Assembly: GCA_016183765.1 (NCBI GenBank)
Contig: JACPEA010000003.1
Location: forward strand, 1 to 64,000
DNA from: Bacteroidota bacterium
GTDB taxonomy: Bacteria; Bacteroidota; Bacteroidia; Chitinophagales; Chitinophagaceae
Direction: 5' to 3'
DNA length: 64,000 nt
Shown one piece after another: positions 1 to 8,730 of the stretch. The notes under the pieces are model-generated. The model did no database searches, was not told where the DNA came from, and saw only the letters and a program-made list of their open reading frames with translations. Position 1 is the first letter of the stretch. Every line of letters starts with the position of its first letter. The translations under genes and the position numbers were made by a program.

Positions 1-818
1 CGCTCCATCACGATCTCGTTACGCTCAATACTCACTACCTCACCGGTATCTTCATCCACGAAATCTTCCACCCAGGTTCTCAGAACGCGGGCAGCCAGTT
101 TCTTACCTACCTGGTTGGCCAGTGATTTTTTATCGGCTTTCACCTCATCGGCCATACCGAACAGTTCCAGGATATCCTTATCGGTCTCAAAACCGATGGA
201 ACGCAGCAGCGTAGTTACCGGGAATTTCTTCTTACGGTCGATGTACGCATACATCACGTTGTTGATATCGGTAGCGAACTCCATCCAGGCGCCTTTGAAA
301 GGGATCACACGGGCAGAGTAGATCTTGGTTCCGTTGGGGTGAATGGACTGGCCGAAGAATACACCGGGTGAACGGTGCAACTGCGATACCACCACACGCT
401 CTGCACCATTGATCACAAAGGTACCGCGGGGTGTCATATAAGGGATGTTTCCTAAGAATACATCCTGTACGATGGTCTGGAAGTCTACGTGCTCCTCATC
501 ATTACAGCTCAAACGGAGTTTGGCCTTCAGGGGAACAGCATACGTTAATCCGCGCTCCATACACTCTTCAATGGTGTAACGTGGCGGATCAATGAAATAA
601 TCCAGGAACTCCAGCATGAAAATGTTACGCGTGTCGGTGATAGGAAAGTTCTCCTTGAACACACGGAACAGCCCTTCCACATTACGTTTGTCGGGCGTTG
701 TTTCTAACTGGAAAAATTCTCTGAATGATTCTAACTGAATGTCGAGCAGGTCAGGGGCATCCGCTAAATGTTTGGTTTTACCGAAGCCGACCCTGTTGTT
801 CAATGTAGTTGTAGACAT
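1..818 (-). CDS. rpoB: DNA-directed RNA polymerase subunit beta, N-terminal part (cut by window edge)
   Basis: This is the first 272 codons of the RNA polymerase beta subunit, which with beta-prime forms the catalytic core that binds DNA and the nascent RNA. The start is the ATG at 818 ([14 protein letters not shown]). The translation runs without a stop to the window edge and shows the beta-lobe/protrusion sequences typical of the family, including [22 protein letters not shown] and, later, GAWMEFATD and [14 protein letters not shown] TAnnTTTG promoter box lies about 135 bp upstream, so the gene has its own promoter. Unlike in most bacteria, its upstream neighbour is not rplL directly but a metallopeptidase gene. 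Identification is secure; the 3' part and rpoC lie outside the window. Confidence 0.97.
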   Translation of the reverse strand, partial: MSTTTLNNRVGFGKTKHLADAPDLLDIQLESFREFFQLETTPDKRNVEGLFRVFKENFPITDTRNIFMLEFLDYFIDPPRYTIEECMERGLTYAVPLKAKLRLSCNDEEHVDFQTIVQDVFLGNIPYMTPRGTFVINGAERVVVSQLHRSPGVFFGQSIHPNGTKIYSARVIPFKGAWMEFATDINNVMYAYIDRKKKFPVTTLLRSIGFETDKDILELFGMADEVKADKKSLANQVGKKLAARVLRTWVEDFVDEDTGEVVSIERNEIVME

Positions 819-954
819 ATGTGTGAAAACCGGTTTTTGTGCGAAAAAATTTGGGGAGAACTGGAGGTTCTCTTAACGTACAATCGGCTCATTCATCATT
901 CAAACAAAAATGATACAAATGTCCACCCGCTAATTAGCCCAAAATTAAGGATGG

Positions 955-962
955 CAAAGGTA
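955..962 (-). promoter_or_regulatory. Promoter -7 box of rpoB (TACCTTTG)
   Basis: The minus strand reads TACCTTTG, a perfect match to the Bacteroidota -7 consensus TAnnTTTG. The nearest TTTG for the -33 element (987-990) is 24 bp away, a little long. It would give rpoB a leader of about 130 nt. Together with the hairpin at 1062-1116, this fills the 319-bp gap before rpoB. Confidence 0.6.
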
Positions 963-1061
963 AGGATTAGAGGGCAACTTAAAAAACAAATTTTGGACCA
1001 AACCACCCAGCTGTGGAAAAGAAATCGCCAAAATTGGCAAGCTGTCAGGCGGGGCATGAAA

Positions 1062-1116
1062 AATTAGCAATTAATAATTAATAGTTTTAAAATTTATTAA
1101 TTATTAATTGCTAATT
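1062..1116 (-). terminator. Long AT-rich perfect hairpin after the M13 peptidase gene
   Basis: Bases 1062-1083 and 1095-1116 are exact reverse complements (22 bp) around an 11-nt loop. On the minus strand the second arm runs into TTTTT, as in an intrinsic terminator. It sits 22 bp past the stop of the metallopeptidase and about 100 bp before the rpoB promoter box. The arms are built from near-heptameric ATAATTA words, like other spacers in this window. Confidence 0.65.
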
Positions 1117-1137
1117 ATTAGATACTTAGGTTATTTT

Positions 1138-3162
1138 TTACCAGATTTTCGCCCTGTTTTCAGGTTTCCGGTACATTTTGTGTTTCTCGGTTACCCCGAA
1201 ACTGTTATAAAACGGGTCGAAATTGGACAATGGCCCCAATACCCGGAACTCATCAGGCGAATGGGGGTCGGTCGTGATCCCGGTACGTACAATTTCCGGG
1301 CGGTTTACAATACGCCAGGCCTGGGCAAAACCCAGAAAAAAGCGTTGATCAGGCGTAAATCCATCGATCTTTTGATCACTCCTGCCCTGTTCTGTCAGTT
1401 TAAAAGCATCCCAGGCAATGGCCAGGCCACCGATATCCGCCAGGTTCTCTCCCAGTGTCAGCGCTCCGTTTACATGTAGGCTGTCCAGCACCACGTACTG
1501 GTTATACTGGTCCACTACGGCTTTTGCCTTTGCCTGGAACAGGGCCCCGTCTTTGGCCGTCCACCAGTCTTTCAGGTTACCCTGCGCATCGTATTGCCTT
1601 CCCTGGTCATCAAAACCATGGGTCATCTCATGACCGATCACCAGGCCAATGGCGCCGTAATTGATGGCGTCGTCTGCCTTACCATCGAAAAAGGGGAACT
1701 GCAGGATCCCCGCAGGGAAAACAATCTCATTGAAGGTGGGGTTATAATAGGCATTCACAGTGGGTGCGGTCATGCCCCACTCTGTCTTATCCACCGGTTT
1801 GCCGATCTTCTGCATGCTTTCCTGGTAATCATGGCGGGCGATACTGCGGTTATTGGCATAGAAGTCATCGCGACTGATGTTCACATCCGCATAACTTTTC
1901 CATTTATCCGGGTAACCGATCTTTTTCAGAAATGCAGCCAGCTTTTCCTGTGCCCTTTCTTTGGTAGTATCACTCATCCAATCCAGTTTGGCTATGCGGG
2001 CCTTGAATGCGGTTTGCAGGTTGTTCACCAGTTCGTCCATCCGTTTTTTGGATTCAGCGGGGAAATATTTCTGTACGAACAGCTGCCCCATCAGGTCTTT
2101 CAGCCCATTATCGGTCATGCTCACCATTTTCTTCCAGCGGTCCGGCTGCACTTTGGCGCCGGAGAATAATTTGCTGAACGAGAAACGTTCATCCCGGAAA
2201 GCCTTGCTCAGCAGGGCCGCATTGCCGGAGATATAATCAAACTTCACTTTCTGCTTCCATACTTCAATGGGTTGTGATACCAACAGCGCACTCAAAGCCT
2301 GGTAATACCTGGGCTGGGCTACATTCACACTGTCTGTATGGATCCCCATTTTCGCCAGTACATCGGTCCAGCCGATATTGGGCGCCAGTTTTTCCAGCTG
2401 TGCCAACGATAGCTTATTGTAGTTCTTTACCGGATCTCGCTGTTCCACGGGTGTCAGATGCGACTGCGCGATCAGCGTTTCCAGTGCCAGCACCGATCTT
2501 CCCGCTTTTTGTGCGGCATCCGGAGCCATACCGGTAAGGGTAAAATAGGTAGCCGCATGTTCGGCCAGCTTGTTTCGCTGGTTTACCGTGATGGAGTCTG
2601 TTTTGGTGTAATAGTCCTTTTCAGGAAGCGAGGTACCGGTCTGGTACAGCACCAGGATATTCTTCGCACTGTTGCGTTCATCGGCGCCAACGTAGAAGCC
2701 GATCAGGTCGCCATTGCCTTCCCTGGCATTTTCTGCCAGCAGGCTCATCAGCTCCTTGTGGTCCTTTACCGCATCGATTTTGTCCAGCATCGGTTTTAGC
2801 GGTTCATAACCAGCTTTTTCGATGGCCACCGTATCCATACCACTCGCATAAAAATCGCCCACTTTCTGTTCGATGCTGCCCTTGGGATGATCTTTTTTGG
2901 CCGATACTTCATCCAGTATCGTCCGCATTTTGGTAAGGTTATCCTGGTACAGGGTATAAAAACTACCCCATCCGCTCTGGTCATCAGGGATCCTGGCATT
3001 TTTGATCCAGCCGCCATTGGCATACCGGAAAAAATTATCACCCGGATGCACGGTCGTGTCCATCCCGCTGGTATCAAAGAAAGCTTTGTCGGATCCAGAC
3101 CTGCTTTTACAGGAAACCAATACCAGCAAAACACCCGCCATCAGAAGAGTCGTCTTTTTCAT
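1138..3162 (-). CDS. M13 (neprilysin/PepO-like) zinc metallopeptidase, lipoprotein
   Basis: A secreted endopeptidase of the M13 family, probably anchored as a lipoprotein: residues 1-18 are a signal peptide ending in the lipobox LVSC (Cys18). The zinc site is HEMTH at 511-515, with the third ligand in ENLAD (E572, D576). The substrate-binding NAYYN motif is at 470-474, and the protein ends in the Trp typical of the family (AKIW). At 674 aa it is full length. It is expected to cleave peptides in the periplasm or at the cell surface. Its position is odd: it lies between rplL and rpoB, a junction that is normally uninterrupted. A terminator follows rplL upstream and a second hairpin follows this gene, so it is probably its own transcription unit. 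The start is the ATG at 3162, which gives a clean signal peptide. Confidence 0.93.
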   Translation of the reverse strand: MKKTTLLMAGVLLVLVSCKSRSGSDKAFFDTSGMDTTVHPGDNFFRYANGGWIKNARIPDDQSGWGSFYTLYQDNLTKMRTILDEVSAKKDHPKGSIEQKVGDFYASGMDTVAIEKAGYEPLKPMLDKIDAVKDHKELMSLLAENAREGNGDLIGFYVGADERNSAKNILVLYQTGTSLPEKDYYTKTDSITVNQRNKLAEHAATYFTLTGMAPDAAQKAGRSVLALETLIAQSHLTPVEQRDPVKNYNKLSLAQLEKLAPNIGWTDVLAKMGIHTDSVNVAQPRYYQALSALLVSQPIEVWKQKVKFDYISGNAALLSKAFRDERFSFSKLFSGAKVQPDRWKKMVSMTDNGLKDLMGQLFVQKYFPAESKKRMDELVNNLQTAFKARIAKLDWMSDTTKERAQEKLAAFLKKIGYPDKWKSYADVNISRDDFYANNRSIARHDYQESMQKIGKPVDKTEWGMTAPTVNAYYNPTFNEIVFPAGILQFPFFDGKADDAINYGAIGLVIGHEMTHGFDDQGRQYDAQGNLKDWWTAKDGALFQAKAKAVVDQYNQYVVLDSLHVNGALTLGENLADIGGLAIAWDAFKLTEQGRSDQKIDGFTPDQRFFLGFAQAWRIVNRPEIVRTGITTDPHSPDEFRVLGPLSNFDPFYNSFGVTEKHKMYRKPENRAKIW

Positions 3163-3229
3163 ACAGTGGTTTTAGTGACTGTAAATATTAGGAATCAGGA
3201 CGATATTTCAAAACCGCTGGTCAATGGTG

Positions 3230-3386
3230 GGCGTGAGGCGGCAGGCGGCAGGCGTGAGTAGTGAGTAGGAAGTAGGGAGTATTTGTGAATAGGCAATTGT
3301 TAATGGACCAATTGACAATTCACCATTCACAATTGCCTACTCACCACTCACCACTCACGATTGACGATTGACGATTGCCCATTCAC
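3230..3386. repeat. GTGARTN heptamer array, two inverted arms (rplL / M13 peptidase spacer)
   Basis: The left arm is built of GTGAGTA/GTGAATA words and the right arm of their reverse complements (CTCACCA, TTCACAA, CGATTGA). The centre can fold: bases near 3285-3300 pair with those near 3328-3343 around the word GGCAATTG. The array lies upstream of the metallopeptidase start and directly after the rplL terminator. Confidence 0.8.
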
Positions 3387-3420
3387 ACAAAAAAGCCGGT
3401 GAGCAAACGCTCACCGGCTA
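3387..3420 (-). terminator. Intrinsic terminator of rplL
   Basis: Bases 3394-3404 (AGCCGGTGAGC) pair perfectly with 3409-3419 around a 4-nt loop. On the minus strand the stem is followed by TTTTTT. It lies 23 bp past the rplL stop codon and should end most L7/L12 operon transcripts before the metallopeptidase and rpoB. Confidence 0.88.
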
Positions 3421-3442
3421 TATTTTCTCAGCGAAACAGTAA

Positions 3443-3817
3443 TTATTTCACTTCAACTTCAGCACCAGCTTCTTTCAGCTTAGCAACTAAATCATCAGCT
3501 TCCGCTTTAGAAACGCCTTCTTTTACTGCTTTTGGAGCACCGTCAACCAGGTCTTTTGCTTCTTTCAGACCCAGGCCGGTCAGTTCTTTAACGATCTTAA
3601 CAACGCCCAGTTTGCTTGCACCACCGCTAACGAGGATCACATCGAAAGATGTTTTCTCTTCAACAGCTGCAGCACCACCGCCGTCGCCGGCTGCTACCAC
3701 TACTGCCGCAGCAGCTGGTTCGATACCGTAATCAGCTTTCAATACATCAGCTAATTCCTGAACTTCTTTTACTGTTAAGCCTACTAATTGTTCGGCTAAT
3801 GCTTTAACGTCTGCCAT
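3443..3817 (-). CDS. rplL: 50S ribosomal protein L7/L12
   Basis: The stalk protein of the large subunit, which recruits and stimulates the translational GTPases (EF-Tu, EF-G, IF2). The 124-aa product shows the N-terminal dimerisation segment ([20 protein letters not shown]), an Ala/Gly-rich hinge around residues 35-55 and the C-terminal factor-binding domain with [20 protein letters not shown]. It follows rplJ after 206 bp that contain an AATTTGAN word array. A strong terminator follows, which separates it from rpoB; many other bacteria have only partial attenuation there. Confidence 0.97.
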   Translation of the reverse strand: MADVKALAEQLVGLTVKEVQELADVLKADYGIEPAAAAVVVAAGDGGGAAAVEEKTSFDVILVSGGASKLGVVKIVKELTGLGLKEAKDLVDGAPKAVKEGVSKAEADDLVAKLKEAGAEVEVK

Positions 3818-3887
3818 GTGTTTTAAATTTTTTCCGTCTTCATATCACGTTTCGGTGTGATCCGACGGAGGGTTTAAAAAAATTTGA

Positions 3888-4021
3888 TTCTATTAATTTG
3901 AGAATTTGACAATTTGAAAATTTGACAATTTTCAAACAACAGCATCCCAGTTAATCCTTGTTCCTGAAACCTGAATCATGTGCCTTCATATTCAAATCAG
4001 CACATTTTCACATTTTCAAAT
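3888..4021. repeat. AATTTGAN octamer array with inverted right arm (rplJ-rplL spacer)
   Basis: The left part holds five near-perfect 8-mers (AATTTGAG, AATTTGAC, AATTTGAA, AATTTGAC). The right part ends with the complementary words TTTTCACATTTTCAAATG just before the rplJ stop codon. It has the same layout as the arrays at 7000-7108 and 8808-8932. Confidence 0.7.
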
Positions 4022-4023
4022 GA

Positions 4024-4539
4024 CTACTCTGCAGCAGCACCTTCTGCCTGCTTCTCGTGGTGTTGGATCAAACCAGCCAGTACACGTTTTGCAGGAGACT
4101 GCAGTAAGCCGATAACTTCTCCGATGAGTTCGTTCTTGGTCTTGATCTTGGTCAGTGCTACCAGTGTGTTATCACCGGTGTACACATCACCATTGATGAA
4201 AGCCGCTTTCAGAATCGGTCTGTCGCCGTTGCTTGCCTTACGGAAAGAGCTGATGATCAGAGCCGGATCCTTGGGGTTCTCAGAGAACATCAGGGCGGTC
4301 ACATTGTTCAGGGCTTCATAAACACCTGCATACTTCTCAGCATCCAGCGATTCCAGCGCCTTACGGATCAATGTGTTTTTTGCCACCTTCATCTCAACCT
4401 GCTTGTCAAAACAGGTGCGACGCAGTTTGGAAATCTGCGCTACCGTTAAAGATTCTGTATCGGTAATGTAGAAGTTATTGTATTGACTGAACTTTCCTTT
4501 CAGAATTTCAATCACTTCATTTTTTTGATCTTTTGTCAT
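4024..4539 (-). CDS. rplJ: 50S ribosomal protein L10
   Basis: L10 forms the base of the L7/L12 stalk; in many bacteria L10 or the L10-L12 complex also represses its own mRNA. The 171-aa product has the usual N-terminal rRNA-binding fold (KNEVIEILKGKFSQYNNFYI, AKNTLIRKALE) and a C-terminal helix that would carry L12 dimers, ending in an acidic/Ala-rich tail (EKQAEGAAAE). It sits 55 bp after rplA. The short gap contains a TCCCGCT/AGCGGGA hairpin at 4569-4585. Confidence 0.96.
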   Translation of the reverse strand: MTKDQKNEVIEILKGKFSQYNNFYITDTESLTVAQISKLRRTCFDKQVEMKVAKNTLIRKALESLDAEKYAGVYEALNNVTALMFSENPKDPALIISSFRKASNGDRPILKAAFINGDVYTGDNTLVALTKIKTKNELIGEVIGLLQSPAKRVLAGLIQHHEKQAEGAAAE

Positions 4540-4568
4540 AACTAATCTTTTTAAAAACCCGGGTCATT

Positions 4569-4585
4569 TCCCGCTGAAAGCGGGA
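4569..4585. repeat. TCCCGC...GCGGGA hairpin (copy 1 of 5)
   Basis: A 7-bp stem TCCCGCT/AGCGGGA with a 3-nt loop in the rplA-rplJ gap. The same TCCCGC/GCGGGA stem recurs at 8904-8919, 18767-18790, 52557-52576 and 61970-61985 with unrelated loops. Confidence 0.6.
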
Positions 4586-4594
4586 TCACCAGGA

Positions 4595-5287
4595 TTAGTT
4601 CATTAATGATTTGGTGTCTAATGTGATACCCGGGCTCATGGTGCTGGCCATGCTAACCGCTTTCAGGTAAGTTCCTTTGGCAGCAGAAGGCTTCAGTTTG
4701 AGGATCGCATTGATCAGTTCTGCACTGTTCTCAGCAATTTTCTCAGGAGCAAATGAGATACGGCCGATAGAAGCGTGTACGATACCCGCTTTATCCACTT
4801 TGAAAGCAATTTTACCGCCTTTTACCTCATTTACGGCAGCAGCCACATCATTGGTAACAGTACCGGTCTTAGGATTTGGCATCAGGTTACGTGGACCCAA
4901 TACTTTACCCAGTTTACCGATCTTAGGCATTACGGCAGGAGTAGCGATGATCACATCCATATCCACCCAGCCGCCTTCGATCTTGGTGATGAACTCATCC
5001 AGACCTACATAATCAGCTCCGGCTTCTTTGGCAGCAGCTTCTTTATCCGGTGTACAGAGAACCAGGACTTTTTTGGTTTTACCGGTACCATGTGGTAATG
5101 ATACGGTGCCACGTACCTGCTGGTCTGCTTTCTTAGGGTCTACACCCAGGCGGATATGCAGGTCAACAGAACTATCGAATTTGGTGCAATTGATCTCTTT
5201 AACGAGTGCTGAAGCATCTTTCAGGGAATACGCTTTGTTCTTATCCACCTTGGCTGCAGCTACTTTTCTTTTTTTAGTAATTGACAT
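4595..5287 (-). CDS. rplA: 50S ribosomal protein L1
   Basis: L1 forms the mobile stalk beside the ribosomal E site and in many bacteria represses translation of the rplKA mRNA. The 230-aa protein has the expected two-domain fold, with family-typical segments such as [27 protein letters not shown] and [15 protein letters not shown]. It follows rplK after 24 bp, so the two are co-transcribed, probably from the promoter at 5845-5876. Confidence 0.97.
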   Translation of the reverse strand: MSITKKRKVAAAKVDKNKAYSLKDASALVKEINCTKFDSSVDLHIRLGVDPKKADQQVRGTVSLPHGTGKTKKVLVLCTPDKEAAAKEAGADYVGLDEFITKIEGGWVDMDVIIATPAVMPKIGKLGKVLGPRNLMPNPKTGTVTNDVAAAVNEVKGGKIAFKVDKAGIVHASIGRISFAPEKIAENSAELINAILKLKPSAAKGTYLKAVSMASTMSPGITLDTKSLMN

Positions 5288-5311
5288 TTTTTACTGTTTT
5301 AAGGTGAATCA

Positions 5312-5755
5312 TTAGTTTTCCCAGGGAGCTTTACCTTCTACAGTCAAACCCATACTGCGTGCAGTACCGGCTACCATGCTCATGGCGCTGTTCAGGGTGA
5401 ATGCGTTCAGGTCAGACATTTTATCCTTGGCAATAGCTTCTACCTGTTCCCAGGTTACTTTACCAACTTTCTGACGGTTACTTTCCTTAGATCCGGTCTG
5501 GATTTTGGCGGCTTCCATTAACTGGACAGCAGCAGGAGCGGTTTTGATGATGAAGTCGAAAGACTTATCAGAATAAACAGTGATCAAAACAGGAACTACT
5601 TTTCCCATTTTGTCTTGGGTTCTTGCATTGAACTGTTTGCAGAACTCCATAATGTTCACACCCTTAGAACCGAGTGCGGGGCCCACTGGAGGCGCAGGAT
5701 TGGCTTGACCGCCTTTCACCTGCAGCTTCACGAAGCCAGAGATTTCTTTTGCCAT
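5312..5755 (-). CDS. rplK: 50S ribosomal protein L11
   Basis: L11 organises the GTPase-associated centre with 23S rRNA and is needed for RelA-type stringent signalling. The 147-aa product has the N-terminal proline-rich stretch [18 protein letters not shown], used for factor and thiostrepton-site interactions, and the C-terminal rRNA-binding domain ending in the conserved [10 protein letters not shown]. It is the first gene of the rplKAJL unit and has its own consensus promoter 90-120 bp upstream, beyond the nusG terminator. Confidence 0.97.
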   Translation of the reverse strand: MAKEISGFVKLQVKGGQANPAPPVGPALGSKGVNIMEFCKQFNARTQDKMGKVVPVLITVYSDKSFDFIIKTAPAAVQLMEAAKIQTGSKESNRQKVGKVTWEQVEAIAKDKMSDLNAFTLNSAMSMVAGTARSMGLTVEGKAPWEN

Positions 5756-5844
5756 TTTTTTAAGATTTAATTGGTAATAACGTCACGCCTGCGGCGCGAC
5801 TCCCAAATTCAATCATTCTTTATTCTAAAGAACTTTTGGGGCGG

Positions 5845-5876
5845 CAAAGGTAAGCAACCGTTTGGGAAAAAACAAA
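5845..5876 (-). promoter_or_regulatory. rplKAJL promoter (TTTG-N20-TACCTTTG)
   Basis: The minus strand has TTTG (5873-5876), 20 bp, then TACCTTTG (5845-5852), a full match to the Bacteroidota promoter model. It implies a leader of about 80 nt before rplK. It lies just downstream of a GGTTAAAGGG array. Confidence 0.85.
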
Positions 5877-5883
5877 GAAATTG

Positions 5884-6115
5884 GGGGATTGGTTAAAATA
5901 GTTAGAGGGGTTAAAGGGAGTTAAAAAGGGTTAAAGGAGGTTAAAGGGGGTTAAAAGGGGTTAACCTGGTTAAAGGGGGTTAAAGGAGGTTAAAAAGGGT
6001 TAAACTGGTTAAAAGGGGTTAAAGGAGGTTAGATGGGTAATAAAAACCGTTTCTCCCCCCTTTTTAACGATTTTAACCAGTTTAACCCCTTTAACGGCTT
6101 TAACCAGTTTAAAAT
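5884..6115. repeat. GGTTAAAGGG array (period 9-10 bp), inverted arms
   Basis: About fifteen units of the form GTTAAARRRG with a period of 10 (sometimes 9) run from 5894 to 6033. A short spacer follows, and then a smaller right arm of the reverse-complement word (TTTAACC) at 6060-6112. It fills most of the 430-bp nusG-rplK gap. The same word in opposite orientation forms the array at 26935-27115. Confidence 0.85.
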
Positions 6116-6131
6116 ACCTGAATGGCAGAAA

Positions 6132-6166
6132 ACAAAAAAGCCACCCCGGATGGAATGGCTTTTTGA
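6132..6166 (-). terminator. Intrinsic terminator of nusG
   Basis: On the minus strand AAAAAGCCATTCC and GGGGTGGCTTTTTT form a stem ending in a T-run, about 20 bp past the nusG stop codon. It separates the secE-nusG unit from rplK. Confidence 0.8.
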
Positions 6167-6185
6167 TGATATCGTGTGTGTGTGT

Positions 6186-6791
6186 TTAACTTATTTTCTC
6201 TACCTGCATGTAACTCAGTTCTACCGGGGTGGAACGTCCGAAGATCTTTACGGTCACTTTCAGTTTTTTCTTCTCGTCGTTCACATCTTCGATCACACCA
6301 TTGAAATCGTTGAACGGACCTTCAATGATCTTGATGGTTTCACCAACGATGAATGGCTCACTCATGGTCACGCCCTGGTCGTTCAGCTCATCCACTTTAC
6401 CCAGCATCTTGTTCACTTCGCTTTTGCGGAGGGAGATGATGTTTCCTTTGGATCCCTTACCGTCTGTGAGGAAGTGCATCACGTTGCTGATGTTGCTGAT
6501 ATGCTGCACCATGTCATCATTCAGTTTGCCATCCAGCACTTCCATCATTACGTATCCGGGGAAATAGTTTTTTTCGCGCATCACTTTTTTACCGTTCTGC
6601 ACTTTGTACACTTTTTCCATCGGGAGGAAGATCTGCTTGATGATCTCCTGCCAGCCGCTACGGATGATATCCTTATCCAGGTATTCTTTTACTTTACGCT
6701 CCTTACCACTCACCACACGCAGTACATACCATTTGGTATCGGCCTGCGGCGCGGCGTTTTCGGGTAATGGGGTATCTACTACTTCTTCCAT
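6186..6791 (-). CDS. nusG: Transcription termination/antitermination factor NusG
   Basis: NusG rides on RNA polymerase, suppresses pausing and links it to Rho or to the ribosome. The 201-aa protein has the NGN domain (KWYVLRVVSGKERKVKEYL near the N-terminus, YFPGYVMMEV in the middle) and a C-terminal KOW domain containing VGETIKIIEGPFNDFNGVIE. It starts 6 bp after secE, so the two form one operon. A paralogue of the UpxY type is encoded at 49597-50100. Confidence 0.97.
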   Translation of the reverse strand: MEEVVDTPLPENAAPQADTKWYVLRVVSGKERKVKEYLDKDIIRSGWQEIIKQIFLPMEKVYKVQNGKKVMREKNYFPGYVMMEVLDGKLNDDMVQHISNISNVMHFLTDGKGSKGNIISLRKSEVNKMLGKVDELNDQGVTMSEPFIVGETIKIIEGPFNDFNGVIEDVNDEKKKLKVTVKIFGRSTPVELSYMQVEKIS

Positions 6792-6797
6792 GCTGTT

Positions 6798-6992
6798 TTA
6801 CTTAAATAATGAATAAACCAGCTTCAATAACTGGTTACTGGATAAATCCATCACCCATACCATTGCTGTAATGATAACGGTAGCCACCAGTACGATCACC
6901 GTGCTCTGCTGCAGCTGCATCCAGGTAGGCCAGGTCACTTTTTCCAGCAACTCGTGGTAACTCTCTTTGAAATAGGTAGTGATCTTGTTCAT
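6798..6992 (-). CDS. secE: Preprotein translocase subunit SecE
   Basis: The small essential subunit that braces SecY in the protein-export channel. The 64-aa protein has the typical amphipathic N-terminal part with the conserved KVTWPTW motif (residues 18-24) and a single membrane helix (about 29-50). It is the short one-helix form usual outside enterobacteria. It is followed by nusG after 6 bp and preceded by tRNA-Trp. Confidence 0.95.
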   Translation of the reverse strand: MNKITTYFKESYHELLEKVTWPTWMQLQQSTVIVLVATVIITAMVWVMDLSSNQLLKLVYSLFK

Positions 6993-6999
6993 AGAACCA

Positions 7000-7108
7000 A
7001 TTTGACAATTTGTGAATTTGATAATTTGAAAATGCCGTTCCGGCGGCAGGAATTTTCCAATTCGAAATACTCATTTTCAAATTTTCAAATTACCTGATTT
7101 TCAAATTA
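7000..7108. repeat. AATTTGA octamer array with inverted arms (secE / tRNA-Trp spacer)
   Basis: The left arm has CAATTTGACAATTTGTGAATTTGATAATTTGA-type words. After a central GC-rich spacer, the right arm has the reverse complement (CATTTTCAAATTTTCAAATTACC). It lies between the tRNA-Trp 3' end and the secE start. Confidence 0.7.
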
Positions 7109-7113
7109 CTCAG

Positions 7114-7185
7114 CACGGGCACTAGGATTCGAACCCAGATCGAAGGTTTTGGAGACCTTAATACTAACCGTTGTACGATGCCCGT
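7114..7185 (-). tRNA. tRNA-Trp (anticodon CCA)
   Basis: The minus strand folds as a cloverleaf. The acceptor stem is ACGGGCA/TGCCCGT, the anticodon loop is CTCCAAA with anticodon CCA, and the T arm has GGTTCGAATCC. CCA is not encoded. It sits between tuf and secE, a placement also known from other bacterial phyla. Confidence 0.95.
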
Positions 7186-7189
7186 AGAA

Positions 7190-7226
7190 AGCTAAAAGCT
7201 GTCCGGAAGACCGGAACAGCTTTTAG
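7190..7226 (-). terminator. Hairpin after tuf, before tRNA-Trp
   Basis: CTAAAAGCTGTCCGG and CCGGAACAGCTTTTAG form a 15-bp stem with one bulge and a 4-nt loop. It may be a weak terminator or a processing site between tuf and tRNA-Trp; the T-run is only four bases. Confidence 0.5.
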
Positions 7227-7288
7227 AATATGTTACAAATGTAATAGAAAAAACATTTGCTTGCAGCTAAAAGCCTATAGCTTACAGC

Positions 7289-8476
7289 TTATTTTATGAT
7301 TTCAGTAACCTGACCGGCACCTACGGTACGTCCACCTTCGCGGATAGCGAATTTCAGACCTTTTTCCATAGCGATCGGAGCGATCAGTTTTACAGCCAGG
7401 TTGATGTTATCTCCAGGCATTACCATCTCTGTTCCGGCTGGCAGGGTACACTCACCAGTTACATCCGTAGTACGGAAGTAGAACTGAGGACGGTATTTGT
7501 TAAAGAATGGCGTGTGACGTCCACCTTCTTCCTTGCTCAGTACGTAAACCTCACCTTTGAATTCAGTATGCGGAGTGATGGTACCTGGCTTACAGATTAC
7601 CATACCACGACGGATATCTTTTTTCTCAATACCGCGGAGCAGCAGACCTGCGTTATCACCAGCCTGACCTTCATCCAGCAGTTTTTTGAACATTTCCACA
7701 CCAGTTACGGTAGAAGTCAGCGGAGCGTCGATCAGACCAACGATCTCTACGGGTTCACCTACTTTGATGATACCACGCTCGATACGACCGGTTGCAACGG
7801 TACCACGACCAGTGATAGAGAATACGTCTTCCACAGACATCAGGAATGGCATATCGATCGGACGGGGAGGCAGTGGGATGTAGGTATCTACAGCATCCAT
7901 CAGTTCTTCCACGCATTTAACCCATTTTTCTTCACCAGCCAGTGCACCTGTAGCAGAACCTTTGATGATCGGAGTGTTATCGCCATCAAAGCCTTTCTCA
8001 GTCAGCAGTTCACGGATCTCCATTTCTACCAGTTCCAGCAGTTCAGGATCGTCAACCAGGTCAACTTTGTTCATGAACACCACCATACGGGGTACACCTA
8101 CCTGGCGGGCCAGCAGGATATGCTCCCTGGTCTGTGGCATAGGACCATCGGTAGCAGCTACTACCAGGATAGCGCCGTCCATCTGGGCAGCACCGGTAAT
8201 CATATTCTTCACATAGTCAGCGTGACCAGGACAGTCAACGTGCGCATAGTGACGGGTTGCAGTTTGATATTCAACGTGTGCAGTATTGATAGTGATACCA
8301 CGCTCTTTTTCTTCGGGCGCGCCATCGATCTCATCATACTTTTTCGCCTGCGCCAGACCTTTCTGCGATAAGATGCTTGTGATGGCAGCAGTTAAAGTGG
8401 TTTTACCGTGGTCAACGTGACCAATGGTACCAACGTTTACGTGAGGTTTCTCCCTCTTGAAGGTCTCTTTAGACAT
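7289..8476 (-). CDS. tuf: Translation elongation factor Tu
   Basis: EF-Tu is the GTPase that delivers aminoacyl-tRNA to the ribosome. The 395-aa product has the complete G domain: P loop [10 protein letters not shown] (about 18-27), the switch [10 protein letters not shown] segment, NKVD and the GSATGAL motif. Domains II and III end in the conserved [15 protein letters not shown]. It is preceded by four tRNA genes and followed by tRNA-Trp, secE and nusG on the same strand. The likely promoter is at 9289-9318, upstream of the tRNA cluster. Confidence 0.98.
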   Translation of the reverse strand: MSKETFKREKPHVNVGTIGHVDHGKTTLTAAITSILSQKGLAQAKKYDEIDGAPEEKERGITINTAHVEYQTATRHYAHVDCPGHADYVKNMITGAAQMDGAILVVAATDGPMPQTREHILLARQVGVPRMVVFMNKVDLVDDPELLELVEMEIRELLTEKGFDGDNTPIIKGSATGALAGEEKWVKCVEELMDAVDTYIPLPPRPIDMPFLMSVEDVFSITGRGTVATGRIERGIIKVGEPVEIVGLIDAPLTSTVTGVEMFKKLLDEGQAGDNAGLLLRGIEKKDIRRGMVICKPGTITPHTEFKGEVYVLSKEEGGRHTPFFNKYRPQFYFRTTDVTGECTLPAGTEMVMPGDNINLAVKLIAPIAMEKGLKFAIREGGRTVGAGQVTEIIK

Positions 8477-8585
8477 TTTTATCGGTTTTTAGTTGTGTTT
8501 AAAAAATTGATGGCCTTCCGGCCTTTTATTAATAATTGTTCCTTTTCAGGATCTCCGCACATTACCTGCCCCTCATTCACTACTG

Positions 8586-8657
8586 AGCCGTTAGTGAGAA
8601 TCGAACTCACGACCTCTTCCCTACCAAGGAAGTGCTCTACCCCTGAGCTACAACGGC
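8586..8657 (-). tRNA. tRNA-Thr (anticodon GGT)
   Basis: Cloverleaf on the minus strand: acceptor GCCGTTG/TAACGGC, anticodon stem CTTCC/GGAAG with loop TTGGTAG (anticodon GGT), T loop TTCGATT. It is the last tRNA before tuf. Confidence 0.95.
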
Positions 8658-8684
8658 TTAACTCAGTTTGCCATCTAAAAGTTT

Positions 8685-8722
8685 GCAGTTTGAACCACAG
8701 ACCACAGACCACAAACAACAGA
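8685..8722. repeat. ACCACAG heptamer array between tRNA genes
   Basis: Units ACCACAG, ACCACAG, ACCACAA, ACAACAG in strict 7-bp register follow GTTTGCAGTTTG. It lies between tRNA-Thr(GGT) and tRNA-Gly. Confidence 0.65.
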
Positions 8723-8730
8723 CTGCTCTG

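Noticed and set aside
768..1067. Plus-strand reading frame opposite the rpoB start and leader
   Set aside because: It runs antisense across the rpoB start codon and promoter, has no recognisable domain and no RBS or promoter of its own.
6033..6767. Plus-strand open frame of 244 codons over nusG
   Set aside because: It is the antisense shadow of nusG, with a composition rich in His and Phe typical of reverse-strand frames.
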